Positions 1 to 11,260 of a stretch of DNA of 64,000 nt are shown here, in pieces. Made by a program: the position numbers and the translations under genes. Position 1 is the first letter of the stretch. Each line of letters begins with the position of its first letter. The stretch is from Acanthococcus lagerstroemiae (lineage: Eukaryota; Arthropoda; Insecta; Hemiptera; Eriococcidae): positions 10,132,603-10,196,602 of the forward strand of contig CM063112.1 in the NCBI GenBank assembly GCA_031841125.1. Direction: 5' to 3'. The notes below the pieces were generated by a model, which did no database searches, had not been told where the DNA came from, and worked only from the letters and a program-made list of their open reading frames with translations.

Positions 1-363
1 TTTCATTTCCCGTAAGCGACAATGTCAACGGAATAATTTCGTTTTGAACCCCTGGATGGAATTGCTGATATAAAATATTCGGTCAATTGATCTATCGATG
101 GATGCCCAACTATACAGGATGTCTCTTATGTAACGACCCCCCTTCTACCCAGTAAGTCGGCAACCTACCCTGACAGTATGTAGATATGTTTGCATACCCT
201 CACTTTTGAAGTGGCAAAGTTATGGTCAAATTTTGATAAGATTTCCATCGTCGAATATGTTTTTTCCTTCTCGCAATGGGAGTCAGACCAAAGTGTCTAC
301 AAGAATGGAAAATATAAATTCCTGACTTTTTCCAAACTTTCAAAGCATCAAAGCATTAAAAAA
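1..363. other. Unassigned DNA
   Basis: No gene, RNA or repeat recognised. A 68-codon plus-strand reading frame at 190-396 has no recognisable motif and runs into the tandem repeat that follows, so it is not called. Confidence 0.5.
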
Positions 364-752
364 AACTTGATAGACTTATTGGATTTTTTAAACTGATGAG
401 TCAACTCAAAATTCTCAAGTATCAAAGCGAAAATAAACCTTTTGACTTGGATTTTCCCAACTTCTCAACTCAATTCCCAAGTGTCAAAGCAAGAAAAAAA
501 AAGCTTTTGATTGACTTATTGGATTTTTCCGCCTGAAGGCTCAACTTGAAATTCTCAGATAACGAAGCGAAAAAAAAACCTTTTGACTTGGATTTTCCCA
601 ACTTCTCAACTCAATTTTCAAGTGTCAACGTAAGAAAAAAAAAACACTTTTGAATGACTTATTGGATTTTTTCAATTTTTCAACTGATAACTCAACTTAA
701 AATTCCCAAATACCAAAACAAAGAAAAAATCGTTTGACTTGTTAGATTTTCC
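364..752. repeat. Degenerate ~141-bp tandem repeat
   Basis: The phrase GACTTATTGGATTTTT recurs at about 373, 513 and 656, giving a period of 140-143 bp. Each unit also carries CTCAACTCAAAATTC, a TCAAAGC(A/G)A block and an A-rich run. The array resumes at about 1,001-1,170 after a MITE. A related piece lies at 62,694-62,800. The reading frames here are repeat-derived. Confidence 0.8.
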
Positions 753-992
753 CAGTGGCGTAGCCAGGGGGGATGATTCCCCCCCCCCCCTTGAGAAGAA
801 AATTTTTTACATGCTGGCAGTATCACAGTACATGCGTGAAGTGAAATTTAATTTCATATGCATAATTGAAGTTGAAAAACACAACATACTGATTCGTCAG
901 TGTAAAAATATACAGTTCATATTAGGTGTCCCCCTCTCTCGCCAAAAATTTTGCCAATCCCCTTCCTTGGAAAAATCCTGGCTACGCCACTG
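753..992. mobile_element. hAT-type MITE, CAGTGGCGTAGCC family
   Basis: This 240-bp element begins CAGTGGCGTAGCCAGG and ends with the exact reverse complement CCTGGCTACGCCACTG. It is flanked by a perfect 8-bp target duplication, GATTTTCC, at 745-752 and 993-1000. Terminal CAGTG and an 8-bp TSD are hallmarks of hAT elements (family knowledge). It has no coding capacity and contains a run of about 12 C. It interrupts the 141-bp tandem repeat. Related copies lie at 15,358-15,518, 18,765 onward and 55,386-55,640. Confidence 0.93.
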
Positions 993-1000
993 GATTTTCC

Positions 1001-1170
1001 TATCTTCTTGACTCAATTCCGGAGTGTCAAAGCAAAAAGAAAAACTCTTAATTGACTTACTGGATTTTTCAAACTGATGACTCAACTCAAAGTTCCCAAA
1101 TATCAAAGCAAGTAAATAAAAGAACTTTGGACTTATCTGATCTTCTCAACTCCGCCTGACTGAAATGGTA
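1001..1170. repeat. Continuation of ~141-bp tandem repeat
   Basis: The array of 364-752 continues after the MITE, with GACTTACTGGATTTTTC at about 1,054 and the CTCAACTCAAAGTTCCC block. It ends near the phrase CTGACTGAAATGGTAA, which also ends the related piece at 62,780-62,820. Confidence 0.7.
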
Positions 1171-1199
1171 AATCTTCCCAACTGCTGAGTGAAAAATTC

Positions 1200-1330
1200 C
1201 TGTGGGGGGTGTGAGTTGCTCCTTACCCCCACTGGAACGTCCCTGCAGATTCCCCACAGCCGGATGCGCTTCCTCTTCACTTACCCCGCACCTCCTCGTC
1301 TTGGTACATGTTACGACGGAGAATTCAGTT
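1200..1330 (-). mobile_element. R1-like LINE 3' UTR fragment
   Basis: The stretch around 1,255-1,322 (CAGCCGGATGCGCTTCC, then CACCTCCTCGTCTTGGT) matches the minus-orientation LINE tail at 22,140-22,206 (CGGCCGGACGCGCTGCC, CACCTCCTCGTCTTGGT). It is a truncated, diverged piece with neither end of the element intact. Confidence 0.6.
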
Positions 1331-1404
1331 CCACCTGATCCTACCCTAATTAAAGAAAAAAAAATTCCAGAGAAATGTGTATTATGAACACTGAAGATGG
1401 CTAG

Positions 1405-2145
1405 AAGAAATGAAAATTTCCATGGAAATGTGGACCACTGAACTGAATTGTGAACTGACTTGTGATCGTGTAGAGCTGAATCATACAGATTGGCTTCACG
1501 CAATACGCACCACGAAACTGAACTGCAAACTGAACTGGAAATGAGGAAATAGAAAACAAGTAACCTCGGTATTCCTCGAGGAAAGTCGGCAAAAAAGCTC
1601 GCATCTTGACTCTCGACAAAAAAATTATTGAAATTGTTGCTGCGCGACCGCAGTCTGCAGCCATGTTGTTAATAGCAATTTCCATGGAAATATCAATCAC
1701 TGAACCGAATTGTCATCATGAAGTGCTAAATCATACGGACTGGTTTCGTGTCGGGGGGGGGGAGGCGTAACAGTTATCGCTCAAGGAAACCCACGGCTGG
1801 AAGAAAAAATCATACCGTCTGGCTTCATGTCAGGGGGATGGCTGGCAGAAATGAAAATTTCCATGGAAATTAGAACTACTAAACTGAATTGTGACCTGAA
1901 GAGCTAAATCATACGGATAGAAGTAACGCTCAAACAATCTGCAGCTGTGTTATTAATAGAAATTTTCGTGGAAATTTTTTTAAATTAGGGTATGATCAGG
2001 AGAGTAGTCGCGCAGGGCGCAACAAAGATCAAGATAAATGAGCACTTGTCTAGAGTTAACGGTTTTCGCTCAAGTATACACTTGGCTGGAAGAAAAATAA
2101 ATTTCCATGTAAATGTCAACCACTGAATTCGTGTCGGGGGAACGT
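1405..2145. repeat. Degenerate repeat with palindrome ATTTCCATGGAAAT
   Basis: A ~90-bp core recurs about four times (near 1,415, 1,675, 1,850 and 2,099). It comprises ATTTCCATGGAAAT (a perfect 14-bp palindrome), then ACTGAACTGAATTGTGA, then GCTAAATCATACGGA and often GTGTCGGGGG. Spacing is irregular, 175-260 bp. The last two copies lie inside the duplicated segment starting at 1,774. Confidence 0.65.
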
Positions 2146-2747
2146 TACGGGCGCTAAAGTAACGCTTTAAAGTCGCGTTTTTTGAAATTTTTTCTATGTG
2201 CCAAAGCAAAGACATAAAAATGTCAGAAGAAAGTTACGTCTGGCCGTCGCCGCTACCTTCCCCTATGGGAGATTAAGATTGAACCAAGAGCTATAATATC
2301 TAGGAACTGGAGACTAAGATCTTAGTAGCTCTCTATCGGTACCTGTCTATGACTGCCTTCCTTCTCTATATACTTGGACTTCTCTGAATTGCTTATCACC
2401 ACGAAGAATACACATAAGACGGATGGGAATTCAAAATCCAGGACTTAAGAACTGTGCATCTTCTCAGATCTCGGTAGCTTCATCGTATCTCTGTCATCTG
2501 TGTCCGTCTCTTCTTCCTCTTCTAAATGTGCTGGAATCTAGTCTTCCTATAAACCGCCTACCACAAGGTAGAATAGATGAAATCCCGAGAGAAAATCGGA
2601 GATTAAAATTCAAGTTTCGTTTTCAAGTGTTCACAAGCTCTGTCTGTCTAACATATTTTCAGGGACCTAATTCACAAGGCGAATGAGGCGCTGCCTCGAG
2701 CTGTAAATTTTGAAGAAGCAAAAAAAAGTATCTAATATGAAAAAAAT

Positions 2748-2769
2748 AAATTAATTAATTAATTAATTA
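2748..2769. repeat. AATT microsatellite
   Basis: Short run of TTAA/AATT tetranucleotides after an A-rich stretch. The copy at 6,635-6,662 differs in repeat number. Confidence 0.85.
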
Positions 2770-3514
2770 AAAAAAGACATTTTCCAGCTTTTTATCTAAC
2801 TTTGGTGTTATGTCATAATTACCATAAACTTTTTCCAGCTCTCTACCTAACTCCGTGATCTCATGGTTATAATGAGGGATTCGTTTCCAGAGAAGCTTTG
2901 ACTAAGGTAGGTGTGGTAAATATGGCCACCCTTTGAAAGAAATAGCTGTAACGTTCGTGCTGAAGAAGGAATACCGAGTGTATGTAGAATTCAAGATGTA
3001 ACTTTGTTACTCTCCAGCAGTCTGGATTCCCTTTTTGCCAGGATTTTTATAACACGTTAGTTTTCGAAGTGGCCAAATTGGAACCTATGGCCGCATTTGC
3101 CACGTATGCCCGACATCACTGACAGGATGGCAAAACTGTCCTCGGATGGCACGAACCCATCCGCTCTTGTGTGTGTCAGATCGTGCCTTTGAGAACTGAC
3201 ATTTGTAAGAGGCAAAGCATTGAGATCTATGATTTGGAATCACTCGGTGTCGTCATAGATTGATCTGTGGTTCTCTTTTTTATTTGCTTTTTAGTTTCGC
3301 CTACCCAAATTCCTGTGCGGTTTGACATCCATTCAGCAATCTAGACGCCTGTCGGCTGCATGAGAGTGTGCTACACGGCACAGTAACCAGTCGAAGACCT
3401 GGTAGGCAGCTATGGAGGCACCGGCGAAGGAACGAGGGGAGGGTCTTAGGTTGAAACTCCCTCCCTTGAAACTGTTAAAAAGAAAAAAATTTCGAATGTA
3501 TTTTACCGCATTCC

Positions 3515-3595
3515 ATTGGTGGAGCGTATGACGATGCACGCATACCAAAGTGGTTCCCCAGACACCGCACTCTGGCCCCGGAAACTACTAATTAT
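3515..3595 (-). mobile_element. R1-like LINE 3'-terminal scrap
   Basis: GGAGCGTATGACGATGCACG through ACACCGCACTCTGGCCCCGGAAACTAC parallels the 3' terminus of the R1-like LINE seen at 21,925-22,000 and 63,470-63,545 (GGGACGTATGGCGATG, then ACACCGCACCCCCGGCC). It is diverged and lacks the rest of the element. The equivalent scrap in copy B is at 7,403-7,485. Confidence 0.55.
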
Positions 3596-4169
3596 TGCAA
3601 TATAACGACGGATATGTGCTGTAACGACAAATACCTCCCTTTCCCAAGACTGAGACCTTCGTACGTTGATGCATGAAAGGTCCTGGCCGGTTTCAGCGAA
3701 AGTGATTAGTAGAAGGCACGGATTCACAGGGAAAACAGTGTGGGTAATTGATCCTCGCAAAGAAAAATATTGATGTCAGAAAAGCTTCCCACATATCTTA
3801 CGTCTTACAGTCTCAAACGAGTACGCTAGAGTCTTTTAAGGGTTTTAAAGAATCCTAAACAAGCCTGTAGGAGTCCCGCAAGTCGTAAATGAATATCTTC
3901 AAAACTTGTAGCGAGTTTTAAATAACGCTGAAAAGAGTCTTTCAATTTTCGATAATTTTTGCGAGTTTGAAAAGTTGAATGAATCTTGAGAAAACCTTAA
4001 GAGTCATGCTTTTGTCTCGGGATGGAAGAATTTTTACGATAGTCGTGACTTGTTAACTCCTTCTTGAAAAGCCTTGAACAAGCTGGGGAGAGTCTCGTAC
4101 GTGAGCACTGAAGAGTCTCAATTTTAACGAGTCTTTTAGATGCTGATACGAGTCTTGAATAACTCTTTA

Positions 4170-5672
4170 TTATTATTATTATTGTTTTGTCTTACACATG
4201 TCTGTGCGTAGACGATCGCATCGGCATCTAATACAACAGTACATCTTAGCCTAAATTATTATATGTATTATATGTATTATATAGTTGATTTGGCATTACG
4301 AGTCTTCAGCTGCGCGCATCAGATCGCCGGCAGACTTTATTCCCGTCCATTTCCTGATGTTGTTCAGCCACGATATTTTTCTTCTGCCTCTTCCCCTGCG
4401 TCCTTCTATTTTCCCCTGTATTATAAGGCGTAGGAGTTCGTATTTTGGTTCCTTCATGATCATCCCCAGATAACTGATCTTCCTTCTCTTCACCGTCTCC
4501 AAAATCGTCCGTTCAGCATCAGCCTTTTTCAGTACTTCCACGTTTGTCACCTTCCTTATCCACGGTATCCGGAGCATACGTCTATAAAACCACATTTCAC
4601 ACGCTTCCATTCGCTTGATTGTCTGCGCGGTATAAGTCATCGCTTCCGTTCCATACAGGAGCACTGAGTGTACGTAACACTTAAGCATTCGTTGCCTACT
4701 CTTCAAGTTGATGGCTCTGTTGGTAAGATAGCTTTTCATTTTCCCGAATGTTGCTTTGGCGTAGCCTATTCGCCTCTTCGTTTCAATTTCTGGTTCTAGT
4801 TGCTCGCTTATATACATTCCTAGATATTTGAATTCTCGTACTCGTTCTACATGTTTGCCGTCTATTATTAAATGAGCTTCTGGGTGTTCATTTCGGCTAA
4901 TTATCATTAACTTCGTTTTCGTCACGTTGATCTCCAGTCCATATTTCTGTCCCTCGTTGTTCACTCTGTCTACCAGATCTTCGAGCTCTTCTATAGAGTC
5001 GGCGAATAAGACCGTGTCGTCCGCGTATCTGATGTTGTTTATATTTTTCCCGTTTACTCTAATCCCGCTATCGACGTCGTGGAGAGCTTTCTTGAATATG
5101 TCATCTGCGTATAAGTTGAAAAGCGTGGGTGATAGTATGCACCCTTGTCGCACGCCTCGGCATATGTCAACACTTTTTGTTTTGTGACCTTCCACCAATA
5201 CTGTCGCAGTTTGTCTCCAGTACAGATTTTCGACTATTCTTCGGTCAAAGACATTCACATTTCTCTCTTTCAGAATACGCATTATTTCGTCGTGTTTTAC
5301 TCGATCGAAGGCCTTCCGGTAGTCAAGAAAGCATGCAAAAACATCTTTCCTCTGATCCCTGCATTTCTGGAATAGTACGTTGATCGTAAAGAGAGCTTCT
5401 CTAGTTCCAAATCCTTTCCGAAACCCGAACTGATTTTCATCTAGAGAATTTTCGCAGGCACCTCTTATTCTAGCATGGATGACCCGTAAAAAATGCTTTG
5501 AGTAGATGGCTCATAAGACTTATCATGCGATAATCGTCGCATTTGCCTGCGTTCGGCTTTTTCGGTAGCGTAATGAAAGTTGATTGCAGCCATATTTCCG
5601 GAATTTCTCCTGTGGTATATATTTCGTTGAATAGCGTTGTCAGTTTCCGCATATTTTCTCCATCTAGCAGCT
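4170..5672 (-). mobile_element. Non-LTR retrotransposon, 5'-incomplete
   Basis: Minus-strand LINE body with RT coding (4,296-5,672), a ~110-bp 3' UTR and a 3' tail of TAA/AAT trinucleotides (plus strand TTATTATTATTATT at about 4,167-4,182). The 3' end lies against copy A of the duplicated segment. The 5' end is cut inside the RT coding region where copy B begins at about 5,673, so no 5' flank or target duplication can be identified. Clade unassigned; it belongs with endonuclease/RT LINEs ending in a simple-repeat tail. Confidence 0.88.
4296..5672 (-). pseudogene. Reverse transcriptase ORF fragment of LINE
   Basis: Encodes the fingers, palm and C-terminal part of a LINE reverse transcriptase, which copies element RNA into DNA at the target site. 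Visible in order: LPKKPNAGKCDDYRMISLMSH (fingers), NQFGFRKGFGTREA, CFLDYRKAFDRVKH (first catalytic Asp), RQGCILSPTLFNLYADD, then IRYADDTVLFADS (the catalytic Asp pair), followed by a basic C-terminal tail with GRRGRGRRKISWLNNIRKW. The frame is open from about 5,470 down to the stop at 4,296, so the catalytic core is uninterrupted. One frame change lies near 5,465-5,490, next to a run of T. The endonuclease and N-terminus are missing because the element is cut at 5,672. The upstream frame reads through, so the Met at 5,282 is not a real start. Clade not assignable with confidence. Confidence 0.9.
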
Positions 5673-8050
5673 TTATCGCTCAAGAACCCACGGCTGGAAG
5701 AAAAAATCTACGTTGGCTTGTTGTCAGGGGATGGTGCATGAAATGAAATTTTCATGGAAATTTAGAATATCTAAACTGAATGTGACCTGAAGAGCTAAAT
5801 CATACGGATAGAAGTAACGTCTTCGACAATCTGCAGCTTCGTGTATTAATTAAATTTTTCTTGGAAATTTTTTTAATTAGGGTATGATCAGGAGAGTAGT
5901 CGCGCAGGGCGCAACAAAGATCAAGATCAATGAGCACTTGTCTAGATTACGGTTTTTCTCATGAAGTATACATTGGCTGCGAAGAAAATAAATTTCCAGT
6001 AATGTCAACCATGAATATTCGTTTCGGGGAACGTTACGGGCGCTAAAGTACGCTTTAAAGTCGCGTTTTTGAAATTTTTTCTATGTGCCAAAGCAAAGAC
6101 ATAAAAATGTCAGAAGAAAGTTACGTACTTGACCGTCGCGCTACCTTCCATATGGGAGATTAAGATTGAACCAAGAGCTTTAATATCTAGGAACTGGAGA
6201 CCAAGATCTTAGTAGCTCTCTATCGGTACCTGTCTATGACTGCCTTCCTTCTCTATATACTTGGACTTCTCTGAATTGCTTATCACCACGAAGAATACAC
6301 ATAAGACGGATGGGAATTCAAAATCCAGAACTTAAGAACTGTGCATCTTCTCAGATCTCGGTAGCTTCATCGTATCTCTGTCATCTGTGTCCGTCTCTTC
6401 TTCCTCTTCTAAATGTGCTGGAATCTAGTCTTCCTGTAAACCGCCTACCACAAAGGTAGAATAGATGAAATCCCGAGAGAAAATCGGAGATTAAAATTCA
6501 AGTTTCGTTTTCAAGTGTTCACAAGCTCTGTCTGTCTAACATATTTTCAGGGACCTAATTCACAAGGCGAATGAGGCGCTGCCTCGAGCTGTAAATTTTG
6601 AAGAAGCAAAAAAAAGTATTTAATATGAAAAAAATAAATAAATAAATTAATTAATTAATTAAAAAAAAGACATTTTCCAGCTTTTTACCTAACTTTGGTG
6701 TTATGTCATAATTACCATAAACTTTTTCCAGCTCTCTACCTAACTCCGTGATCTCATGGTTATAATGAGGGATTCGTTTCCAGAGAAGCTTTGACTAAGG
6801 TAGGTGTGGTAAATATGGCCACCCTTTGAAAGAAATAGCTGTAACGTTCGTGCTGAAGAAGGAATACCGAGTGTATGTAGAATTCAAGATGTAACTTTGT
6901 TACTCTCCAGCAGTCTGGATTCCCTTTTTGCCAGGATTTTTATAACACGTTAGTTTTCGAAGTGGCCAAATTGGAACCTATGGCCGCATTTGCCACGTAT
7001 GCCCGACATCACTGACAGGATGGCAAAACTGTCCTCGGATGGCACGAACCCATCCGCTCTTGTGTGTGTCAGATCGTGCCTTTGAGAACTGACATTTGTA
7101 AGAGGCAAAGCATTGAGATCTATGATTTGGAATCACTCGGTGTCGTCATAGATTGATCTGTGGTTCTCTTTTTTATTTGCTTTTTAGTTTCGCCTACCCA
7201 AATTCCTGTGCGGTTTGACATCCATTCAGCAATCTAGACGCCTGTCGGCTGCATGAGAGTGTGCTACACGGCACAGTAACCAGTCGAAGACCTGGTAGGC
7301 AGCTATGGAGGCACCGGCGAAGGAACGAGGGGAGGGTCTTAGGTTGAAACTCCCTCCCTTGAAACTGTTAAAAGAAAAAAATTTCGAATGTATTTTACCG
7401 CATTCCATTGGTGGAGCGTATGACGATGCACGCATACAAAGTGCGTTCCCCAGACACCGCACTCTGGCCCGGAAACTACTAATTATTGCAATATAAGACG
7501 GATATGTGCTGTAACGACAAATACCTCCTTTCCCAAGACTGAGACCTTCGTACGTTGATGCATGAAAGGTCTGGCCGGTTTCAGCGAAGTGATTAGTAGA
7601 AGCACGGATTCACAGGGAAAACAGTGTGGGTAATTGATCCTCGCAAGAAAAAGTTGATGTCAGAAAGCTTCCCACATATTTACGTCTTACAGTCTCAAAC
7701 GAGTACGCTAGAGTCTTTTAAGGGTTTTAAAGAATCCTAAACAAGCCTGTAGGAGTCCCGCAAGTCGTAAATGAATATCTTCAAAACTTGTAGCGAGTTT
7801 TAAATAACGCTGAAAAGAGTCTTTCAATTTTCGATAATTTTTGCGAGTTTGAAAAGTTGAATGAATCTTGAGAAAACCTTAAGAGTCATGCTTTTGTCTC
7901 GGGATGGAAGAATTTTTACGATAGTCGTGACTTGTTAACTCCTTCTTGAAAAGCCTTGAACAAGCTGGGGAGAGTCTCGTACGTGAGCACTGAAGAGTCT
8001 CAATTTTAACGAGTCTTTTAGATGCTGATACGAGTTTTGAATAACTCTTT
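5673..8050. repeat. Segmental duplication, copy B
   Basis: Second copy of 1,774-4,169. The stretches 5,673-6,160 and 7,430-7,690 carry many single-base deletions and small changes relative to copy A, while 6,180-7,380 is nearly identical. The LINE that ends copy A is absent here: TTGAATAACTCTTTA continues into AAGAGTTCG. So copy B keeps the empty sequence at the position where the LINE 3' end sits in copy A. It includes the scrap at 7,403-7,485. Confidence 0.92.
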
Positions 8051-9270
8051 AAGAGTTCGAAAAATATCATGCAGATTCAGAATGAAGCCTGGGAGAGTTA
8101 CAGAGCGTCACAAACGAGTTTCGATCAATTTTAATGTGGAAAAAAACCTTAACAAGTTTAAAGAATCTAAATGATGCTTACATAACCTTTAAAGAATGAA
8201 TAATCTTAGCTAGTCTTAAGAATTTTTTCCGCTCCTTCGGTGAAAGAAAAAATTGGATGGTATTGCAATGGTCCTTGCGAGTTCCCCAAAAATGGTCGCC
8301 CAATCGCGAATTCAACGATCTGAAGGAATTTGACATCAAATTTTGGAAGGTATTTCCACATTCAAACAAGCCAGTAACGTGACCACATTCCGGGGGAAGA
8401 GGGGAACTTCTGTTCTTGGGGAAAGACAACGGGATAAAATTTAAAGTCTCATGCCCCCAAACAAAAACAAGATTGTGACCTGTCTGCTGAGGGAGGATGC
8501 CCCTCTCCTCCCCCGACTATGAAAATTGAAAAATACAAATCGTTCAGAAGTCTACATTCTCCCTTATCGGCTTATTCAGTTTCCATCGCGAGGGCGAGAA
8601 AATGAATCAAGTATTCAGCAGGAAGAAGTTGATGAAACTATAACTATTCTTACCAAGGGAGACTAGGGAACTATATCCCCCCCCCAAAAAAAAATCGATA
8701 TTTTTTCAAAATTAATTCATGAAAATAGGCAGGTACCAAATAGAGTTTTCACCCCTAAGTTTTTTTTTTTACTTAGTTCTAGCCCGCACCAAAAAAAAAG
8801 TTCTGGTTGCGCCCTGGTTCTTGCATGTTTTAGATTTCTCCCCCAGGCTGGCTGGCTGGATTCGCTACTAATCAGTGTGTTCAGGGAGTCTATTGCAAGG
8901 ATGAATGAACCTAACTGAGAGCCTGAATCCAGGATTCGAGAAGTAGCAAAGATGAGTGCGACTTCCTACAATATTATCAACTCTACATGAAGACGTCATA
9001 ATCACAATTAGCCGAAAAAACTGATCACTCTCCTTCGGAATAGAAGAAAGATCTGTGCTGGCAGTAAAGATGGACGACATGAAAGCCCAGATCACTCTTT
9101 ATACGTGTAGAGCTTAGTACAAATTTCAGAGGACAGTTTCTTCTTGTTGACATTATTTTACCCAGCGACAGGTGATCGAGGTAACAGCAGGCCCAAAATC
9201 GGAAGTATCAAGAACACCATAGTATCGGCTCAGTCTTCTCATCGACGCTTGTCTAGCTCGTGTCAGTTCC
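8051..9270. other. Unassigned DNA
   Basis: No gene recognised. 8,051-8,220 continues the GAGT/CTTAA degenerate repeats of copy B. 8,640-8,830 holds runs of C, A and T typical of decayed short elements. The rest shows no motif I can name. Confidence 0.45.
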
Positions 9271-9275
9271 TTCCA

Positions 9276-9545
9276 CACCTTAAAGTTTGTCTGCCTGTCA
9301 GTCTGTCTGTCGATTTGTCTGACTAACCGAATGACTGTATGGTGCTGAAGCAGTCCATATGACTGTCTCGCTGTCTTTTCATCTGATTGTTTTGAATCCT
9401 GGAGTTTTTCAGCTGAGTTCAAGTTCTTTGTCTGCCCTGTTGCCTGTCTTGTTGGGTTGGCGAGTTGGTGGTTGGCTGGCCATCTGGCAGACAGGTTTTT
9501 GGTTAGGTCGTCGGAAAGGAAGGTACATTTGAAAAGGGGTTCACA
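9276..9545. repeat. Degenerate TGTC/CTGT simple repeat
   Basis: TCTGTCTG-type tetranucleotides are densest at 9,285-9,322 (CTGCCTGTCAGTCTGTCTGTC) and become more diverged towards 9,545. The 131-codon minus-strand frame over it reads as a QTDRQTDRQ-type low-complexity peptide and is not a gene. Confidence 0.7.
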
Positions 9546-10692
9546 CATTTTCCCGGTGGAGCCAGGGAGAATTGTTTACATTGCTGACAAAGCCGCGTGC
9601 AAATGTGAAGTTTCGTCCCCCCCCCGCTCCGCCCGAGTATGGGTTATCGGGTGAGGTACGCGACTGACTGTTTCTCCAAGTCTTTTGTCCATCTGTTTGC
9701 CTATTCTGTCTCGCGAGCAGCACTTTCTTATGTTTGGCGGAATCTTGGGGTACCTATAATCTGCCCCTGTAAATGTTTTTGCTTCGTGTGGTACGCAATT
9801 CGTCCTGGCCTGTTTCGTGACAGGGGAGGCAAAGACCAGGTTTCTAGATTGTACAAACAGAGTTTGAAATCGTTCTTTACTTCATTCAACTGGATATCGG
9901 GGTCTTCGAATTCGAAATATTCGAAGCTTACAACTAGATGTCAGTATTTACGTTTTCGCTATACGATGGTGACGTACTTTTTTGACGCCTTCGAGGTTCC
10001 TGCGTTTGTATGTTGGGATGCCCTGACTGATCGCGTTCCAGCTCATACAGCCAAAAGCTTCCATTTTCCGCAAAGGAAAGTAAAAATTAATAGAAACCGG
10101 GGGCTTTTCCAATTGGCAGTCAATTCGTTGAAAAGCCGGGAACCGTTGTGAAACGCGAAACAAGAAAGGAACGAACGAATGAACGGGCAAAGAACGCCGG
10201 CTTCAGAAGTGATGTAAGTGAAATGTTGATAATTTATCCAACAAGATTCGTTCGGGATATAAATACAGGAGGAAGAAAGTAGAGGTGAAAGCGGGGGAAA
10301 ATACGAAGAAGGGTTCTGTGTTCTGTTGCACGAAAGAACGAAAAGATAGTCGATATGGGGTCGGTCAGTGAAAATATCAGAGTTTTTCCTCGAAACGAGT
10401 TTTTCGTTGGTTCGTTACTAACATTTTTCTCGGCGCTTTTCCTTTTTTTTCCTTCTTTTTTTCCCCCTTTCATTATTTCCGTTTTTATTTGTCGCCAGGA
10501 TTTTTTTTTTTTTTTTTCGATAATTTCGATTCGTCGTCGAGGTTTTTCATTCGATTAACGCGCGCAGGTTCTCGGTTGTCCGACTTCGCTCTCGCTGTTT
10601 GTATATATTTTCATTCTCTCCTCTTGTTTAGTAAATTGATATCGAACTACCGCTTATTAAGCGGAGAATCACGTAATGTTCGAAAAGTATAG

Positions 10693-10742
<50 letters not shown>

Positions 10743-11260
10743 TAGAGAGGAGAAAAAACTGTTTATAAATAACTACACGGTTATTTTCTGGCGAGTCGTT
10801 AAAACTAATGGAGGATCATTTGAAACAATTTATCCGCCCGGCCTTTTTAGACTTTGGTGCAACGAAGTTGACTGCAAACTGGATCCGGCCGTACTCTTTT
10901 CCTATGTACATTCATTTTTTTTTCTCTTTCTTTTTCGTTATTTTTTAATTTTAAAAACGCGTTCATCTTAACGCACTGCAGTTGTTAATGCGCCTGTTTA
11001 GAATCTCCGGTTAATTAAAAACGTATTCCGAACAGCGAAGTTCGCCTGTATACGCGCACTCATTTTAGATTTGAAAAGCGTGCCTGTTTGGTGCCCCTCG
11101 ACACTGATGTATAACGAGGTTCAGCCCTGGAAGATCGTCGGAGAAAATCCATCTCGATCAGTGAGGACGCCTTGATTGGGAGGTACGACGATACAATCGT
11201 AGCCTTCCTGGTCCGTTATCAAGAGATGCAGTAATCGTAGAAGGTGTAAAGCTTGGGTGA
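9546..11260. other. GC-balanced unassigned island with GA microsatellite
   Basis: No transposon signature from about 9,900 to 11,200 except T-runs (10,501-10,517) and a GA dinucleotide array. A 170-codon plus-strand frame at 9,639-10,151 lacks any domain I recognise. Stretches such as ACTAATGGAGGATCATTTG (about 10,805) and GGTTAATTAAAAACG (about 11,010) look like unique host DNA. This may be intronic or intergenic sequence. Confidence 0.4.
10698..10739. repeat. GA dinucleotide microsatellite
   Basis: About 20 uninterrupted GA units after AGAAGAAA. Confidence 0.97.

Larger units (their letters stand above)
1774..4169. repeat. Segmental duplication, copy A
   Basis: This 2.4-kb segment reappears at 5,673-8,050 in the same orientation. 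The match starts at TTATCGCTCAAG and ends at TTGAATAACTCTTTA, where copy A meets the 3' end of the LINE at 4,170. It contains no recognisable gene. It holds an AATT microsatellite (2,748-2,769), an R1-like LINE 3'-end scrap (3,515-3,595) and, from about 3,790, degenerate repeats of the type GAGTCTTTTAA/CTTGAA. Much of it matches copy B almost base for base. Confidence 0.92.

Noticed and set aside
364..1170. Possible CRISPR-like array
   Set aside because: Units are about 141 bp and diverged throughout with no repeat/spacer contrast, and the sequence is eukaryotic.
9639..10151. 170-codon plus-strand open frame
   Set aside because: Aromatic- and Cys-rich product with no domain, no upstream context and a start inside a C-run neighbourhood; best explained by chance.
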